64,000 bases of DNA from Metabacillus crassostreae (GCF_016908395.1 NZ_JAFBDU010000001.1:744001-808000), one strand, 5' to 3'; positions 8,536 to 17,301 are shown, counted from the stretch's first letter. Notes: a model not told the origin generated them from the sequence alone. Numbers and translations are program-made.

Positions 8536-9129
8536 ATGGAGTGGGTAAAAAGCTTGTTAGACGATCGAGATGAAATTAAATCCATGAAAAGCAATATGTA
8601 TACAGGCACAACAAAATTAATTTTAGGAGCAGTATTAGCTTCTCTTGCTTGTATTTTCCAGTCGGCAGGTATATTTGTAGGTATTGGCTATGTATTAAGT
8701 ATATTAGCAACTCTACCGATTGTTGTTGCATCAGTTATATCGTTGAAGATTGGATTTCTGACTTATATGCTTACGATCTTTTTGTTAGCAATCACCCAAC
8801 CAAGTGAGTTGCTGATTTTTCCATTTACAACTGGCTTACTTGGACTTTCATTAGGAATTGGTTTGAAAATTCTCCGAAATTCGGTTTTGATTACTGTGTT
8901 TTCTAGCTTTTGCTTGACCTTAGGTATTACATGCTTGCTTTATGTTATTCAATTTCCTATTCTTGGGCCAGCTGTTACGACAAATTTTGATAGTAAAATA
9001 TTGCTTTATATATTTGCTTTTTCCATCTTGTATAGCTGGATTTGGCTTAAGTTAAGTTTAATAACGTTGAAGGTTGTTAATCGTTTTGTGTTTAGAAAAG
9101 TAGCGATCCTTTATAGTGAAAAAGGATAA
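8536..9129 (+). CDS. Integral membrane protein, five to six helices
   Basis: The 197-residue protein has a short charged N-terminus (DDRDEIKSMKS), then about five or six hydrophobic segments separated by very short loops, and a basic C-terminus. The architecture resembles small membrane proteins such as ECF-transporter S components or the YybS/DUF2232 group, but I see no diagnostic motif. GGGGGTGG precedes the ATG. It is the last gene of the apparent operon starting at 6478, and a membrane partner for the two cytoplasmic proteins is the simplest reading. Confidence 0.6.
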   Translation: MEWVKSLLDDRDEIKSMKSNMYTGTTKLILGAVLASLACIFQSAGIFVGIGYVLSILATLPIVVASVISLKIGFLTYMLTIFLLAITQPSELLIFPFTTGLLGLSLGIGLKILRNSVLITVFSSFCLTLGITCLLYVIQFPILGPAVTTNFDSKILLYIFAFSILYSWIWLKLSLITLKVVNRFVFRKVAILYSEKG

Positions 9130-9222
9130 TTTAAGCTTGTCATATAAAATCCACAAATTTTTGTATAAATGTGAAACTTCAGTTCATACAAAACCGTCTA
9201 ATATGAGGCTAGGAGGGATTAT

Positions 9223-9558
9223 ATGACAAAGTTTTCCGTTTTGCCGTTACTGTTTCTACTAAACATGATGTTAACTGGCTGTATGAGTTATGAATCTAAA
9301 TCATCTCTACCAATTGAGATGATTGCCTTTAATAGCCTTACAAAGGAAGAACAGAATTCCATTCCTGTCAGTCCAAAGGATTCAACAGTAGAAAAAATAA
9401 ATGTTGATGAAAAGAACAGGTTATTATTTCACAAGGATTATAACAAAGAACAAGTGTACTCTGTTACATTTAATAATCTCGAAAATGCAGATAAACTTCA
9501 AGTTTTTATTGATTTAGACAAAGAAACTGTTATTGGAAAAGTATTTCTTACTAAATAG
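9223..9558 (+). CDS. Small putative lipoprotein
   Basis: The 111-residue precursor has a signal sequence ending in the lipobox LTGC near residue 20, so the mature protein should be attached to the outer face of the membrane. The mature part is about 90 residues, charged, and not recognised. An AGGAGG site precedes the ATG. A bidirectional terminator shared with the convergent dehydrogenase gene lies right after the stop. Confidence 0.65.
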   Translation: MTKFSVLPLLFLLNMMLTGCMSYESKSSLPIEMIAFNSLTKEEQNSIPVSPKDSTVEKINVDEKNRLLFHKDYNKEQVYSVTFNNLENADKLQVFIDLDKETVIGKVFLTK

Positions 9559-9565
9559 ACTCATA

Positions 9566-9603
9566 AAAAAAGGAAACCATATTAGTATTTAGTTTCCTTT
9601 TTT
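9566..9603. terminator. Bidirectional terminator
   Basis: AAAAAAGGAAAC pairs with GTTTCCTTTTTT over a 14-base loop. It has T runs on both strands and sits between convergent stop codons. Confidence 0.9.
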
Positions 9604-9607
9604 AATA

Positions 9608-10567
9608 TCAATATCCCTTATCAAAATTGAGTAGGTTTACAGATGGTTTTTTCCCATTAAGATAATCATGGAGGTTAGGAATAAAGATATTTTCTATAAC
9701 TCTTTGGTTGTAATATTCTGTACTACCGGATGTATGAGGCGTGATAATGACATTTTCCATCTTCCATAATGGGCTTTCCTTAGGAAGAGGCTCGATTTCA
9801 AAAACATCTAAACCAGCTCCGGCAATTTGTTTTGATTCAAGTGCTTCAATTAGATCAGTTTCTTTTACAATTGCTCCACGTCCAATATTAACAAAGATAG
9901 AGGAAGACTTCATTAGTTCGAATTCCGCTTTTCCAAATAAACCTTTAGTTTCAGGTGTTAAAGGCAATGTAACAATTACAAAATCACACTTTGGAAGAAC
10001 CTTATGTAAATCAAAAGAAGTGTGCATTTCATCAACAAATTCTTCCTGCCCACCAGAGTTTCTAATTCCTAAAACTCTCATCCCAAACGCTTTAGCAATT
10101 TTAGCAGTTTCTCTTCCAATATGGCCAACACCAATGATTCCCACAGTTTTTTCATGAAGCTCTTGATTCATATTAGCGTGATGCCAAGTTTGTTGTATTT
10201 GCTGACGAACGTATGTATGAAGTTTTCTTGTGAATGATAACATATATGCGAAGATCGTTTCAGAAATAGGATACCCGTGAACACCGTTCGCAGATGTAAG
10301 ATGGATCTTTTTTTCACGAAAATAATCTAAGGGAACCTTATTTACACCAGCACTCCAGGTTTGAAGCCATTTCAAGTTGATATCTTCATTTAAAATGGTT
10401 TCCTCCATCTGTTTTTTCCAGCCTGCGATTATCTCCGCATCTTTTATATGTGGTTCCCATTTTGAAGGATCACTTCCAGTAATAATGGTCCAATCTGGAA
10501 GAATGTTATTAACTTTATGTAATAAGTGTTCGTTAAGATTTTGTGTGATAACAAGCTTTCTTTTCAT
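9608..10567 (-). CDS. D-2-hydroxyacid dehydrogenase, NAD-dependent
   Basis: The 319-residue protein has the nucleotide-binding motif VGIIGVGHIGRETAKIA (about residues 144-160). The second signature follows: VTLPLTPETKGLF and FVNIGRGAIVKETDL, with the active-site Arg region and Glu (EIEPLPKESPLW). The final catalytic His is in IITPHTSGS. Members interconvert 2-oxoacids and D-2-hydroxyacids such as glyoxylate, hydroxypyruvate or phosphoglycerate. The short, catalytic-plus-NAD form without an ACT domain argues against SerA. It starts at an ATG after a weak purine-rich site and appears monocistronic. Confidence 0.9.
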   Translation of the reverse strand: MKRKLVITQNLNEHLLHKVNNILPDWTIITGSDPSKWEPHIKDAEIIAGWKKQMEETILNEDINLKWLQTWSAGVNKVPLDYFREKKIHLTSANGVHGYPISETIFAYMLSFTRKLHTYVRQQIQQTWHHANMNQELHEKTVGIIGVGHIGRETAKIAKAFGMRVLGIRNSGGQEEFVDEMHTSFDLHKVLPKCDFVIVTLPLTPETKGLFGKAEFELMKSSSIFVNIGRGAIVKETDLIEALESKQIAGAGLDVFEIEPLPKESPLWKMENVIITPHTSGSTEYYNQRVIENIFIPNLHDYLNGKKPSVNLLNFDKGY

Positions 10568-10945
10568 AATATTAAGAAGCCCCCTTTCAAAGTGAATTTC
10601 TAACTGGGTTGTTAACTATTGATATATTCAAGAAATTACAGCTCCAACTAATAATAACTGAATACTCTTTTAATTATATCATGATCATTTAAAGAGATGA
10701 AAAACGTTGAATGAATATTTAGCAGAATAAGATTTCTATAAGACTGAAATTGGTTCAAAAGCAGGGCAGAAGAGGACATTGAGCTGAAGCTAAAAACGTA
10801 TTAAATTTGCAAAAGCAAAGCTTAATTTAAAATAAAGTCAGTTTCTATATTATTTTCTGAAAAAGAAGGTAATATTACAAATATGAAGTAGCAAAATAGT
10901 ATGTATCGTGCTATTTTGGGACAATCTAAATGGCGAGGTGATGGG
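10568..10945. other. Intergenic stretch, no gene seen
   Basis: This 378-base A/T-rich gap holds the upstream regions of the divergent dehydrogenase and YkvS-like genes. I see no open frame with a ribosome binding site and no strong hairpin. Confidence 0.5.
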
Positions 10946-11128
10946 ATGGACATTGCAAAAATTGGCGATGTAATTTCCTTTAAACGGGATGATATATCTC
11001 ATGAAGGTGTAGTAACAGGCATAAGAGATAATTCTGTAATGGTTCAATATGGTCGATCAAAAGAAAAAGACGAACCATTAAAAACAGTTGTTAATCATAA
11101 AAATTACAAAATTATGAAACAAAGCTGA
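10946..11128 (+). CDS. YkvS-like protein (DUF2187)
   Basis: I start this gene at the ATG at 10946, 5 bases after GAGGTG. An in-frame ATG at 10901 would add 15 residues without a ribosome binding site. The 60-residue protein (MDIAKIGDVISFK through TVVNHKNYKIMKQS) matches the DUF2187/YkvS pattern, a small beta-rich protein of unknown function whose C-terminal VVNHKNYKI is strongly conserved in Bacillus. A perfect 9-bp hairpin follows. It stands alone. Confidence 0.8.
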   Translation: MDIAKIGDVISFKRDDISHEGVVTGIRDNSVMVQYGRSKEKDEPLKTVVNHKNYKIMKQS

Positions 11129-11139
11129 TTTAAGTGAGG

Positions 11140-11161
11140 GTGGCAGGAATTATCCTGCCAC
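11140..11161 (+). terminator. Stem-loop after the YkvS-like gene
   Basis: GTGGCAGGA pairs perfectly with TCCTGCCAC over a 4-base loop. There is no T tract, so it is either a weak terminator or a transcript-end stabiliser. Confidence 0.5.
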
Positions 11162-11447
11162 AAATGTAAAAGTGATGAAACAGAACTTACATATTGTAAA
11201 TGGAATACTCATTATTCATTTAATCTATAATTAAACCCTAAAAATCCACCATTACTTTAGTCAGCGATTAACCTACTTCAACCTATTATCCAATTTTAAA
11301 AACCATAATATCATCATCAAATATAGTTTAAAAGGAACAATGTTTCTAATTCTATATTTCTCCTTTTTCTATACAGTTACTATCAACAGTTAACAAAAAT
11401 TGGTATTGTATATATATTACTATACTGTTTTCTTTATATGGAGGTTT

Positions 11448-11690
11448 ATGTTTGAAAAAAGAGTAAAACAAGAGTAAAAGAAATATAGATAATTAATGTA
11501 TGTTTATTCTTTTAACATTCATAGTTTTCACTAAGAAAATGAACTTGTTTTACTTACTTCCATTAACCTTTTTCGTTACAGCTTTAGTATTTGAAAAGCT
11601 ACAATAGAAAACATGCTCAAGGAATTCGTTTTACTTACAATATTGCTAATACTCGTATATGCTGCTAATGTTTTCTTACCAAAAGTTTAA
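11448..11690 (+). pseudogene. Decayed small membrane protein gene
   Basis: A strong site (TATGGAGG) precedes the ATG at 11448, but that frame stops after nine codons. Two hydrophobic fragments follow in other frames. One is 35 residues from the ATG at 11500 (two membrane segments, ending VFEKLQ). The other is 25 residues from the ATG at 11613. Neither has its own ribosome binding site. Together they look like the remains of one small multi-helix membrane protein. The rest of the 660-base gap shows no gene. Confidence 0.4.
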
Positions 11691-11731
11691 TTATCAGTCT
11701 CAGTCATTTCAACAAAAAGGGGGAGAAGCAT

Positions 11732-12056
11732 ATCCACTATATTAAGAAAAAGAAACGACCAGGACAATCGAATTTTCCAAAGAAAACTGATGATCATGAT
11801 TCATCCACAGAGCCTTCAAGCGGTAAATTTCATTGATAATAAACCAATGCTGGAGATGTTTGATTCATTTCAAGCTCCTGATAAAATAACCTTTACAAAA
11901 GAAGAAGCGTATGAAAAAATGAAGCAATTGTTTGAATTAAAGCCTTACTATGTATATGATTTTGAGCAAAAGCAATATGTTTTATGTGGCAAATTTGATT
12001 GTCAATATGGGGTAAATGCTTCAAACGGTGTAGTCACTTTATTAAGTGACTTATAG
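11732..12056 (+). pseudogene. Small Bacillaceae protein gene with lost start and frameshift
   Basis: An AAGGGGGAG site is correctly spaced from an ATC codon at 11732 rather than ATG. That frame reads HYIKKKKRPGQSNFPKK and stops at TGA 11834. The adjacent frame continues with FIDNKPMLEMFDSF to the TAA at 12056. One base gained or lost near 11825 would join them into a protein of about 107 residues. Translation from the ATG at 11790 alone would give 88 residues but has no ribosome binding site. The C-terminal part (KEEAYEKMKQLFELKPYYVY) looks well preserved. Function unknown. Confidence 0.5.
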
Positions 12057-12208
12057 TTTTTAATTCATAAATATAAATTAATTATGATTTTGGGATTATT
12101 TCACCTTTAAAACAAATTGATTCACAATAGATTATACTTAGCTGTAAAGTAGACAGTTCACTTATCTATAAATATTAGTGAACTAATCTTTAAATTGGGG
12201 TGTTTTAT

Positions 12209-12679
12209 ATAGATCTTTTAGAATTATACTTCAAAAAATATACACGTGTTGTGAGAGCATCAGATTATGTAGATTGGGCTTACAACAATATAGATAGTGA
12301 TATAATTGAAGTGAAAAAGTTAGCGAGTATGAGTATAAAGAAACCATTAAATATATTTGAAATCGAAGAGATGTTTGCGGGTGTTATGAAAGCATTGCAA
12401 AAAAATGAACCTAGTAAAGAAGAATGCTTTGATTATCATATTAATCAGCTTCAATCACAATTGTTATTGCCAGATAGTAATGTCATATCAATTGTGAAAG
12501 AGATCTACACGTTTACAATTCAACATGAGTTATTTGAGGAACAGATGAATTGGCAGGAAATTAGTGATGTGATTGATGAGTATCAATATGGTGATAATTA
12601 TAATGATTATACCAAGTGCAACATCAATGAAATGATTGTTGATCATGCGCGTAGAATTTGGACACAAAAAAAGAAGTAG
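12209..12679 (+). CDS. Uncharacterised 157-residue protein
   Basis: The body of this soluble, acidic, helix-rich protein is clear: DLLELYFKKYTRVVRASDYVDWAYNN near the start and a Lys-rich end at TQKKK. The start is not. GGGGTG at 12197-12202 is ideally spaced from an ATA codon at 12209, while the GTG at 12200 is part of that site and has no site of its own. I report the ATA position as the likely ancestral start; GTG 12200 would add three residues. The family is not recognised. Confidence 0.55.
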   Translation: MDLLELYFKKYTRVVRASDYVDWAYNNIDSDIIEVKKLASMSIKKPLNIFEIEEMFAGVMKALQKNEPSKEECFDYHINQLQSQLLLPDSNVISIVKEIYTFTIQHELFEEQMNWQEISDVIDEYQYGDNYNDYTKCNINEMIVDHARRIWTQKKK

Positions 12680-12722
12680 TTATTAATTACTAGCAAGTGT
12701 AATAGAAAACGAGGTAATCTAC

Positions 12723-13556
12723 ATGAAAATACAGCTTAAAGATATTGTCTCAAAAAGTATTTTAACTCCTGCAAAAGGTGCAATAGATGATTTTACCCAT
12801 TCTTTAAATCCTTATGTTGGTTGTGTTTTCGGGTGTAAATACTGTTATGTAAGACAGCTTCCTGTATCCTTATTTCGTGAACAAGAATGGGGAACATGGA
12901 TTGATATCAAGGGTAATGCGGCAGAGCTTTTGAAAAAGGATATGCTTAAAGCTAAGAGAAAAGGACCTGTAATGATTTTTATGTCCTCTTCTACAGATCC
13001 GTATCAACCAATTGAAGTAAAAACTAAGTTAACAAGAAGTTTATTAGAAGTCATGCTAGAGGCACAGCCTGATTTCATTCATGTTCAAACAAGGTCTCCA
13101 TTAGTAAAGCGAGACATTGATTTATTCAAGAAGTTCGGGGATAAAATAAGAATTTCTATGACAATCGAAACAGATAAAGAAGAGGTGAGAAAGGCTTTTT
13201 CACCAACTGCGCCACCTATTCCTGCAAGAATAGCTGCTTTAAAAGAAATTACAGATGCAGGTATTATGACACAAGCAACAATTGCACCATTGCTTCCTTG
13301 TTCAAGAGATTTTCCTCAAAAATTAAAACACATTGCTAAGCGAGTAACGATAGATGATTTTTGGATGGGTGATGGAAGTGGAGGGAAAAGAACTGACAAA
13401 CTCGGAGTTTATAAAATTTACGAACAAATGGGATTAGAGAAGTGGTACAATCCATCCGCTTATAAAGTAGTGCTTAAGATGTTGCAGGAAGAACTACAGA
13501 ATTCTGAAGTTGAACTAATGATTTCAAAAAAAGGATTTAGCCCAAATGGAAATTAG
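12723..13556 (+). CDS. SplB-like radical SAM protein
   Basis: The 277-residue protein has the radical-SAM cluster motif CVFGCKYCY (CxxxCxxC, residues about 34-42), which holds a [4Fe-4S] cluster and S-adenosylmethionine. The surrounding sequence (HSLNPYVGCVFGCKYCYVR and FMSSSTDPYQPIE) is typical of the SPL/COG1533 family related to spore photoproduct lyase. At 277 residues it is shorter than SplB (about 340), so it is probably a paralogue of unknown substrate rather than the DNA-repair enzyme itself. GAGG lies about 8 bases before the ATG. It is 43 bases after the preceding gene and may be co-transcribed with it. Confidence 0.85.
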   Translation: MKIQLKDIVSKSILTPAKGAIDDFTHSLNPYVGCVFGCKYCYVRQLPVSLFREQEWGTWIDIKGNAAELLKKDMLKAKRKGPVMIFMSSSTDPYQPIEVKTKLTRSLLEVMLEAQPDFIHVQTRSPLVKRDIDLFKKFGDKIRISMTIETDKEEVRKAFSPTAPPIPARIAALKEITDAGIMTQATIAPLLPCSRDFPQKLKHIAKRVTIDDFWMGDGSGGKRTDKLGVYKIYEQMGLEKWYNPSAYKVVLKMLQEELQNSEVELMISKKGFSPNGN

Positions 13557-13591
13557 ATTTTACCTGATTATTAAAAATAAGGAGGGATTTC

Positions 13592-14476
13592 TTGAAAAAT
13601 AAAAAAGACAAGATTTTATTTACTATTATCGGAATTCTTCTTATTTATAACATACTAAGCTACAACAAAATAAGTCAACTAGAAGAACGGCTGCAAATAG
13701 TTGATTCTATGCAAAATGAACTATCGAATGTAAATTATTCAGTTCAAGATATTTCTTCTCAAATAGATTTGAAACTTACAGAATTCGTACAAAATCAGCT
13801 GTGGATTCAAAAGAAAGATTATCATATAAAATCTGTAGATATTGAAGGAAATCTAATTGATGTTGTAATTGATTGGAATTTAAGAGAATTAGCTGAAGGT
13901 GAAAAAGTTACGTTACTGTACGGTGAAAAAACGGAGAAAAATTGGACTGAGCTACAACCTACTCAAGCTAATGGGCTAAATTATAAGATTGAAACCTCTT
14001 TTCACCTTGATAGTAATTATGAAACACAGGTAGTGGCCACTTCAAGTTCAGGGCAAAGATCTGAAAGTTTATTAGAACTGCCTTTTAAAGAACATTTGAA
14101 TCAACGAATAACAACAGACGCATTTGTTCACCAAGCTGGTGAAGGCCAGATGGATATTAATATCTACATTCAAAATACCTTTAAGAATGAATTTTTCGAA
14201 TTTAAAAAAAATGATAAGTTGAAAATAAAAAGTGCTAAAGCTCAGTTATTTTTTGATGGTAAAAGTATAAAGCAATGGGATTTATTAAAAGAACAAGAAA
14301 ATCTTCATTATATATCAGATTCTTATAATGAAAGTATAAATTATGATACTTTCATTGATCTTAAAGAGAAGGTCGGCAAAGAAATAGGCGATGTTAAGCT
14401 TCTTGTTACAGTGAAGGATGGATATGGAATCACATATGAAACAGAAGGTATTTCTGAAGGCTCTGTTAATTGGTAG
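13592..14476 (+). CDS. Membrane-anchored extracytoplasmic protein
   Basis: Translation starts at a TTG 7 bases after AAGGAGGG. The 294-residue product has one N-terminal membrane segment (ILFTIIGILLIYNIL), a short coiled-coil stretch (about residues 28-70) and a beta-rich extracytoplasmic part with two sandwich-like halves. I recognise no family. A terminator follows, and the gene begins 35 bases after the SplB-like gene, so the two may share a transcript. Confidence 0.6.
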   Translation: MKNKKDKILFTIIGILLIYNILSYNKISQLEERLQIVDSMQNELSNVNYSVQDISSQIDLKLTEFVQNQLWIQKKDYHIKSVDIEGNLIDVVIDWNLRELAEGEKVTLLYGEKTEKNWTELQPTQANGLNYKIETSFHLDSNYETQVVATSSSGQRSESLLELPFKEHLNQRITTDAFVHQAGEGQMDINIYIQNTFKNEFFEFKKNDKLKIKSAKAQLFFDGKSIKQWDLLKEQENLHYISDSYNESINYDTFIDLKEKVGKEIGDVKLLVTVKDGYGITYETEGISEGSVNW

Positions 14477-14549
14477 ATCTATTATTATATAGTAGCAATT
14501 CTTCAGATATGATAACTACACTAAACATATTTACCATGGTACTATTTTA

Positions 14550-14591
14550 AAACCCTAACCTTAGATTACGAAATAAAGGTTAGGGTTTTTT
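14550..14591 (+). terminator. Strong terminator
   Basis: AAACCCTAACCTT pairs perfectly with AAGGTTAGGGTTT over a 13-base loop, followed by T residues. Confidence 0.9.
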
Positions 14592-14775
14592 CTATTGAAA
14601 TGAACCAAGCATTTTTTTAATAAATATTTTAGATCAGCGTAGAAAAGTACTGATAAATAATAGCTTTATCAAAGATACTTTAAATCAAAATTCCATATAC
14701 GGAATGTGGATATATATGGTAATATATGAAATATTCATATTAAATCAGCACCTATTAAAAAAGGAAGTGTTAATA

Positions 14776-15618
14776 TTGTCTAACCAAACACAAACAATAG
14801 ATGATATTCAAAATAATTTAAGAGCAAACTGTGAAAAATGCTTTAGTTTATGCTGTGTGGCATTACCATATGCGAAATCAACAGATTTTGCTATAAATAA
14901 AGATGCTGGCATACCATGTAGTCATTTACAATCGAATTTTCGTTGTAGCATACATACTAAACTTAGAAAAAATGGCTACAAAGGCTGTACGGTATATGAG
15001 TGCTTTGGTGCTGGTCAGAAGGTTTCTCAAATAACCTTTAAAGGAAAAGATTGGCGAAGTTATCCAGATACTACTAATGAAATGTTTGCTGTTTTTCCAA
15101 TTATGCAGCAATTACATGAAATGCTTCTTTATTTACATGAAGCTCTTCATAGGGAAGAGACCAAATCAATTTATCATGAACTAAAAATGGCTTTTGATAA
15201 AACAGAAGCTTTAACACATTTAGATAGTGAATTAATTCTAGCACTAGATCTACCAATACACCGAAACATGGTTAATAACTTATTACTTCAAACAAGTGAA
15301 CTAGTCCGTTCAAGATTTACATACGATAATAAACAGAAATTGATCAATAGAAGCAGTGACCTTATTGGAGCAAAGCTAAAAGGAGCGAACCTTAAAGGAA
15401 GTAATTTAAGAGGAGCTTTGCTAATTGCGGCAGATCTTAGAGAAGCTGATATGGTAATGACAGATCTCATCGGTGCGGATTTAAGAGATGCTAATTTAAA
15501 AGGCGCAAACCTTCGTGGAAGTATTTTTCTAACACAAGCCCAAATCAATTCTGCAAATGGTGATTCAACGACAAAATTACCAGCAGGCTTAACTACTCCA
15601 CAACACTGGTTAAAGTAA
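14776..15618 (+). CDS. Cys-cluster protein with C-terminal pentapeptide repeats
   Basis: I use the TTG at 14776, 6 bases after AAGGAAGTG; an ATG at 14704 is in frame but has no ribosome binding site. The 280-residue protein has an N-terminal cysteine-rich segment (CEKCFSLCC, then IPCSHL, FRCSIH and YKGCTVYECFG) resembling YkgJ-type metal-cluster motifs. A helical middle region follows, and then at about residues 195-260 a run of pentapeptide repeats (LKGANLKGSNLRGALL, DLREADM) that should form a right-handed beta-helix. This fusion occurs in other Gram-positive bacteria, but its function is unknown. It precedes a cluster of small membrane-protein genes. Confidence 0.75.
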   Translation: MSNQTQTIDDIQNNLRANCEKCFSLCCVALPYAKSTDFAINKDAGIPCSHLQSNFRCSIHTKLRKNGYKGCTVYECFGAGQKVSQITFKGKDWRSYPDTTNEMFAVFPIMQQLHEMLLYLHEALHREETKSIYHELKMAFDKTEALTHLDSELILALDLPIHRNMVNNLLLQTSELVRSRFTYDNKQKLINRSSDLIGAKLKGANLKGSNLRGALLIAADLREADMVMTDLIGADLRDANLKGANLRGSIFLTQAQINSANGDSTTKLPAGLTTPQHWLK

Positions 15619-15671
15619 GATTACCTATGGAATTTAAACTAGAAATCCATAGTAAACAAAGGAGGGAGATC

Positions 15672-16110
15672 TTGAAATCTACTAATATAAGAATACTTTT
15701 GTACGCTACAATAATCTTGGTGATTTTTCTAGGAGGATATTATACAGGGAAAATCACATCCTCTGAAACAACAAGGGAAATCACGATTGGTTATGAAAAT
15801 CAAGAACATCCAAATAGACTTTACAAAAATTATTAAAGATAATGAAGACCAGTCAGCTATAGATAATTTCACAGTGATTTATAGTAACAAAAGTAAAATA
15901 ATAATAGAAGAGGATATGGGTAAACCAGACGTTTATCTTTCAATAAGAAGTCCAAAGCAATTTACAAATTTAATTGATTCAAAGATATGGTTTACAAAAG
16001 AAGGAGCAACAATCGGAATTCGCTCTGGCGAAACTTGGAAGGAAATTGACTATTTTAGTATAAACAAAGATGATGCAGATTATATTCGTGAAAAGATTGA
16101 TTATGATTGA
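15672..16110 (+). pseudogene. Small membrane-anchored protein, frame-shifted
   Basis: A TTG at 15672, spaced behind GGAGGGAG, opens a frame with one membrane segment (ILLYATIILVIFLGGYYTG) that continues to RLYKNY and stops at 15836. The next frame carries on directly (KIIKDNEDQSAIDNF) to 16110 and has no start site of its own. Removing one A from the A5 run at about 15825 joins both into a protein of about 145 residues with a single N-terminal anchor and an extracytoplasmic domain. Either a recent frameshift or a sequence error explains it. The family is not recognised. Confidence 0.7.
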
Positions 16111-16178
16111 GTGATATATATCACAAGTAAGCTGAAACATACTACTTTTTAATTTAGGAAGAAGGGAGATACAAATAA

Positions 16179-16334
16179 ATGGAAGTGATTTTATTAGCTC
16201 TCGCTTTCTTCTTTGGTTTTATTTATTTAATTTCAAGAATTGCCCATTATTTTTATAACTTGAAGAAGAAGCTAGATGACATAGATGAAAAGTTGAGTGA
16301 TATTAGGGATCATTTAGGTAAGAAGGATATGTGA
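16179..16334 (+). CDS. Small membrane protein with coiled-coil tail (51 residues)
   Basis: The short gene starts at an ATG 10 bases after AAGGGAG. It encodes one membrane helix (ILLALAFFFGFIYLIS) followed by a charged heptad-like tail (LKKKLDDIDEKLSDIRDHL). It resembles the anchor-plus-coiled-coil peptides common in Bacillus. It is flanked by other small membrane-protein genes on the same strand. No function can be assigned. Confidence 0.55.
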   Translation: MEVILLALAFFFGFIYLISRIAHYFYNLKKKLDDIDEKLSDIRDHLGKKDM

Positions 16335-16507
16335 CACAATTTAGCTGTCGTAGAATGTGTATTTTTTCGTCACGAAAAGGGTCGAATGATCGCTTTCCCA
16401 TTAGAGTTGTAGGATTAATGAAAAAGTTGACGGATTATCAGCAAGAGTAAAAATTGACTTCAGGTATGTTTTTTATTACTAATAAAAGAAGGACCGGAGG
16501 AATACAT

Positions 16508-17095
16508 GTGAAATATAGTACACCTTTAGCTATAGTAAGTAGCTCTTCCTTAATTTTGCTCCTGTTTTTTCAATGGACCTTGGTTGATCTTTTAACTCCA
16601 TTTATACTGCCGTTTCTTTGGTTATTAGTAATCGGTTTCTTTTTTGTTGTTATTGCGTTCTCATTAATTAGTTTATTTAAAAAAAGAAAATGGTCACCAC
16701 TATTAATTCAAATTACAACAGTTACCATCGTAATTTTCATACCATTTAATACTATTGTATTACAGCTTAACTTTTCAAATCATTTTAAAGAAAGAACAGA
16801 AGTGATATCAAAAATTCAAAATGGTACGTTACAACCTAATGTGACCTATAACACGTCGGTTATTCATCTGCCAAGGGAGTATGACCAATTATCTAAAGGG
16901 GGAGGCGATATCATCATTGAAGAAACTAATGGTGAGACTTTAGTGTTTTTCTACACTTTAAGAGGGATATTGGGTAATTTTTCCGGCTTTATATATTCCC
17001 CACATAACCGTAAACCACATGAAAATTCATTTGGAGGAGATTTTAAAGAAATAGTAAAAATGGCGGAGAATTGGTATTTTGTTTCTTCTTCTTAA
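16508..17095 (+). CDS. Membrane protein with three N-terminal helices
   Basis: The GTG at 16508 is 7 bases after CGGAGG and is preferred over the ATG at 16454, which has no site. The 195-residue protein has three hydrophobic segments in its first 100 residues and then a soluble C-terminal domain (VIHLPREYDQLSKGGGD through ENWYFVSSS), probably extracytoplasmic. It is not recognised. It overlaps nothing and is followed 29 bases later by a small coiled-coil membrane protein. Confidence 0.6.
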   Translation: MKYSTPLAIVSSSSLILLLFFQWTLVDLLTPFILPFLWLLVIGFFFVVIAFSLISLFKKRKWSPLLIQITTVTIVIFIPFNTIVLQLNFSNHFKERTEVISKIQNGTLQPNVTYNTSVIHLPREYDQLSKGGGDIIIEETNGETLVFFYTLRGILGNFSGFIYSPHNRKPHENSFGGDFKEIVKMAENWYFVSSS

Positions 17096-17124
17096 AATCT
17101 ACTATGAAAAATGAGGTGAAAGCA

Positions 17125-17301
17125 TTGGATTTATGGTTTTATATTACTGTTATTGTTGGCATGTCCTTACTTTATTATGGTTATGAAAATAAGAAAAAAT
17201 ATAATTTGAAAGAAAAAGAACTAGAATTAGAACATAAAAAAATTGACTTAGAGATAAAGAAGTTGGAAAAAGAGACGTTTAAGCACAATGAAAAGAATTG
17301 A
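17125..17301 (+). CDS. Small membrane protein with coiled coil (58 residues)
   Basis: The TTG at 17125 follows GAGGTG by 7 bases; the in-frame ATG at 17071 lies inside the previous gene without a site. The product has one membrane segment (FYITVIVGMSLLYYGYE) and a long charged helix (EKELELEHKKIDLEIKKLEKE). It is the third such small anchor-plus-coil gene between 15.6 and 17.3 kb. The function is unknown; the similarity in layout suggests, but does not prove, a shared origin or role. Confidence 0.6.
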   Translation: MDLWFYITVIVGMSLLYYGYENKKKYNLKEKELELEHKKIDLEIKKLEKETFKHNEKN

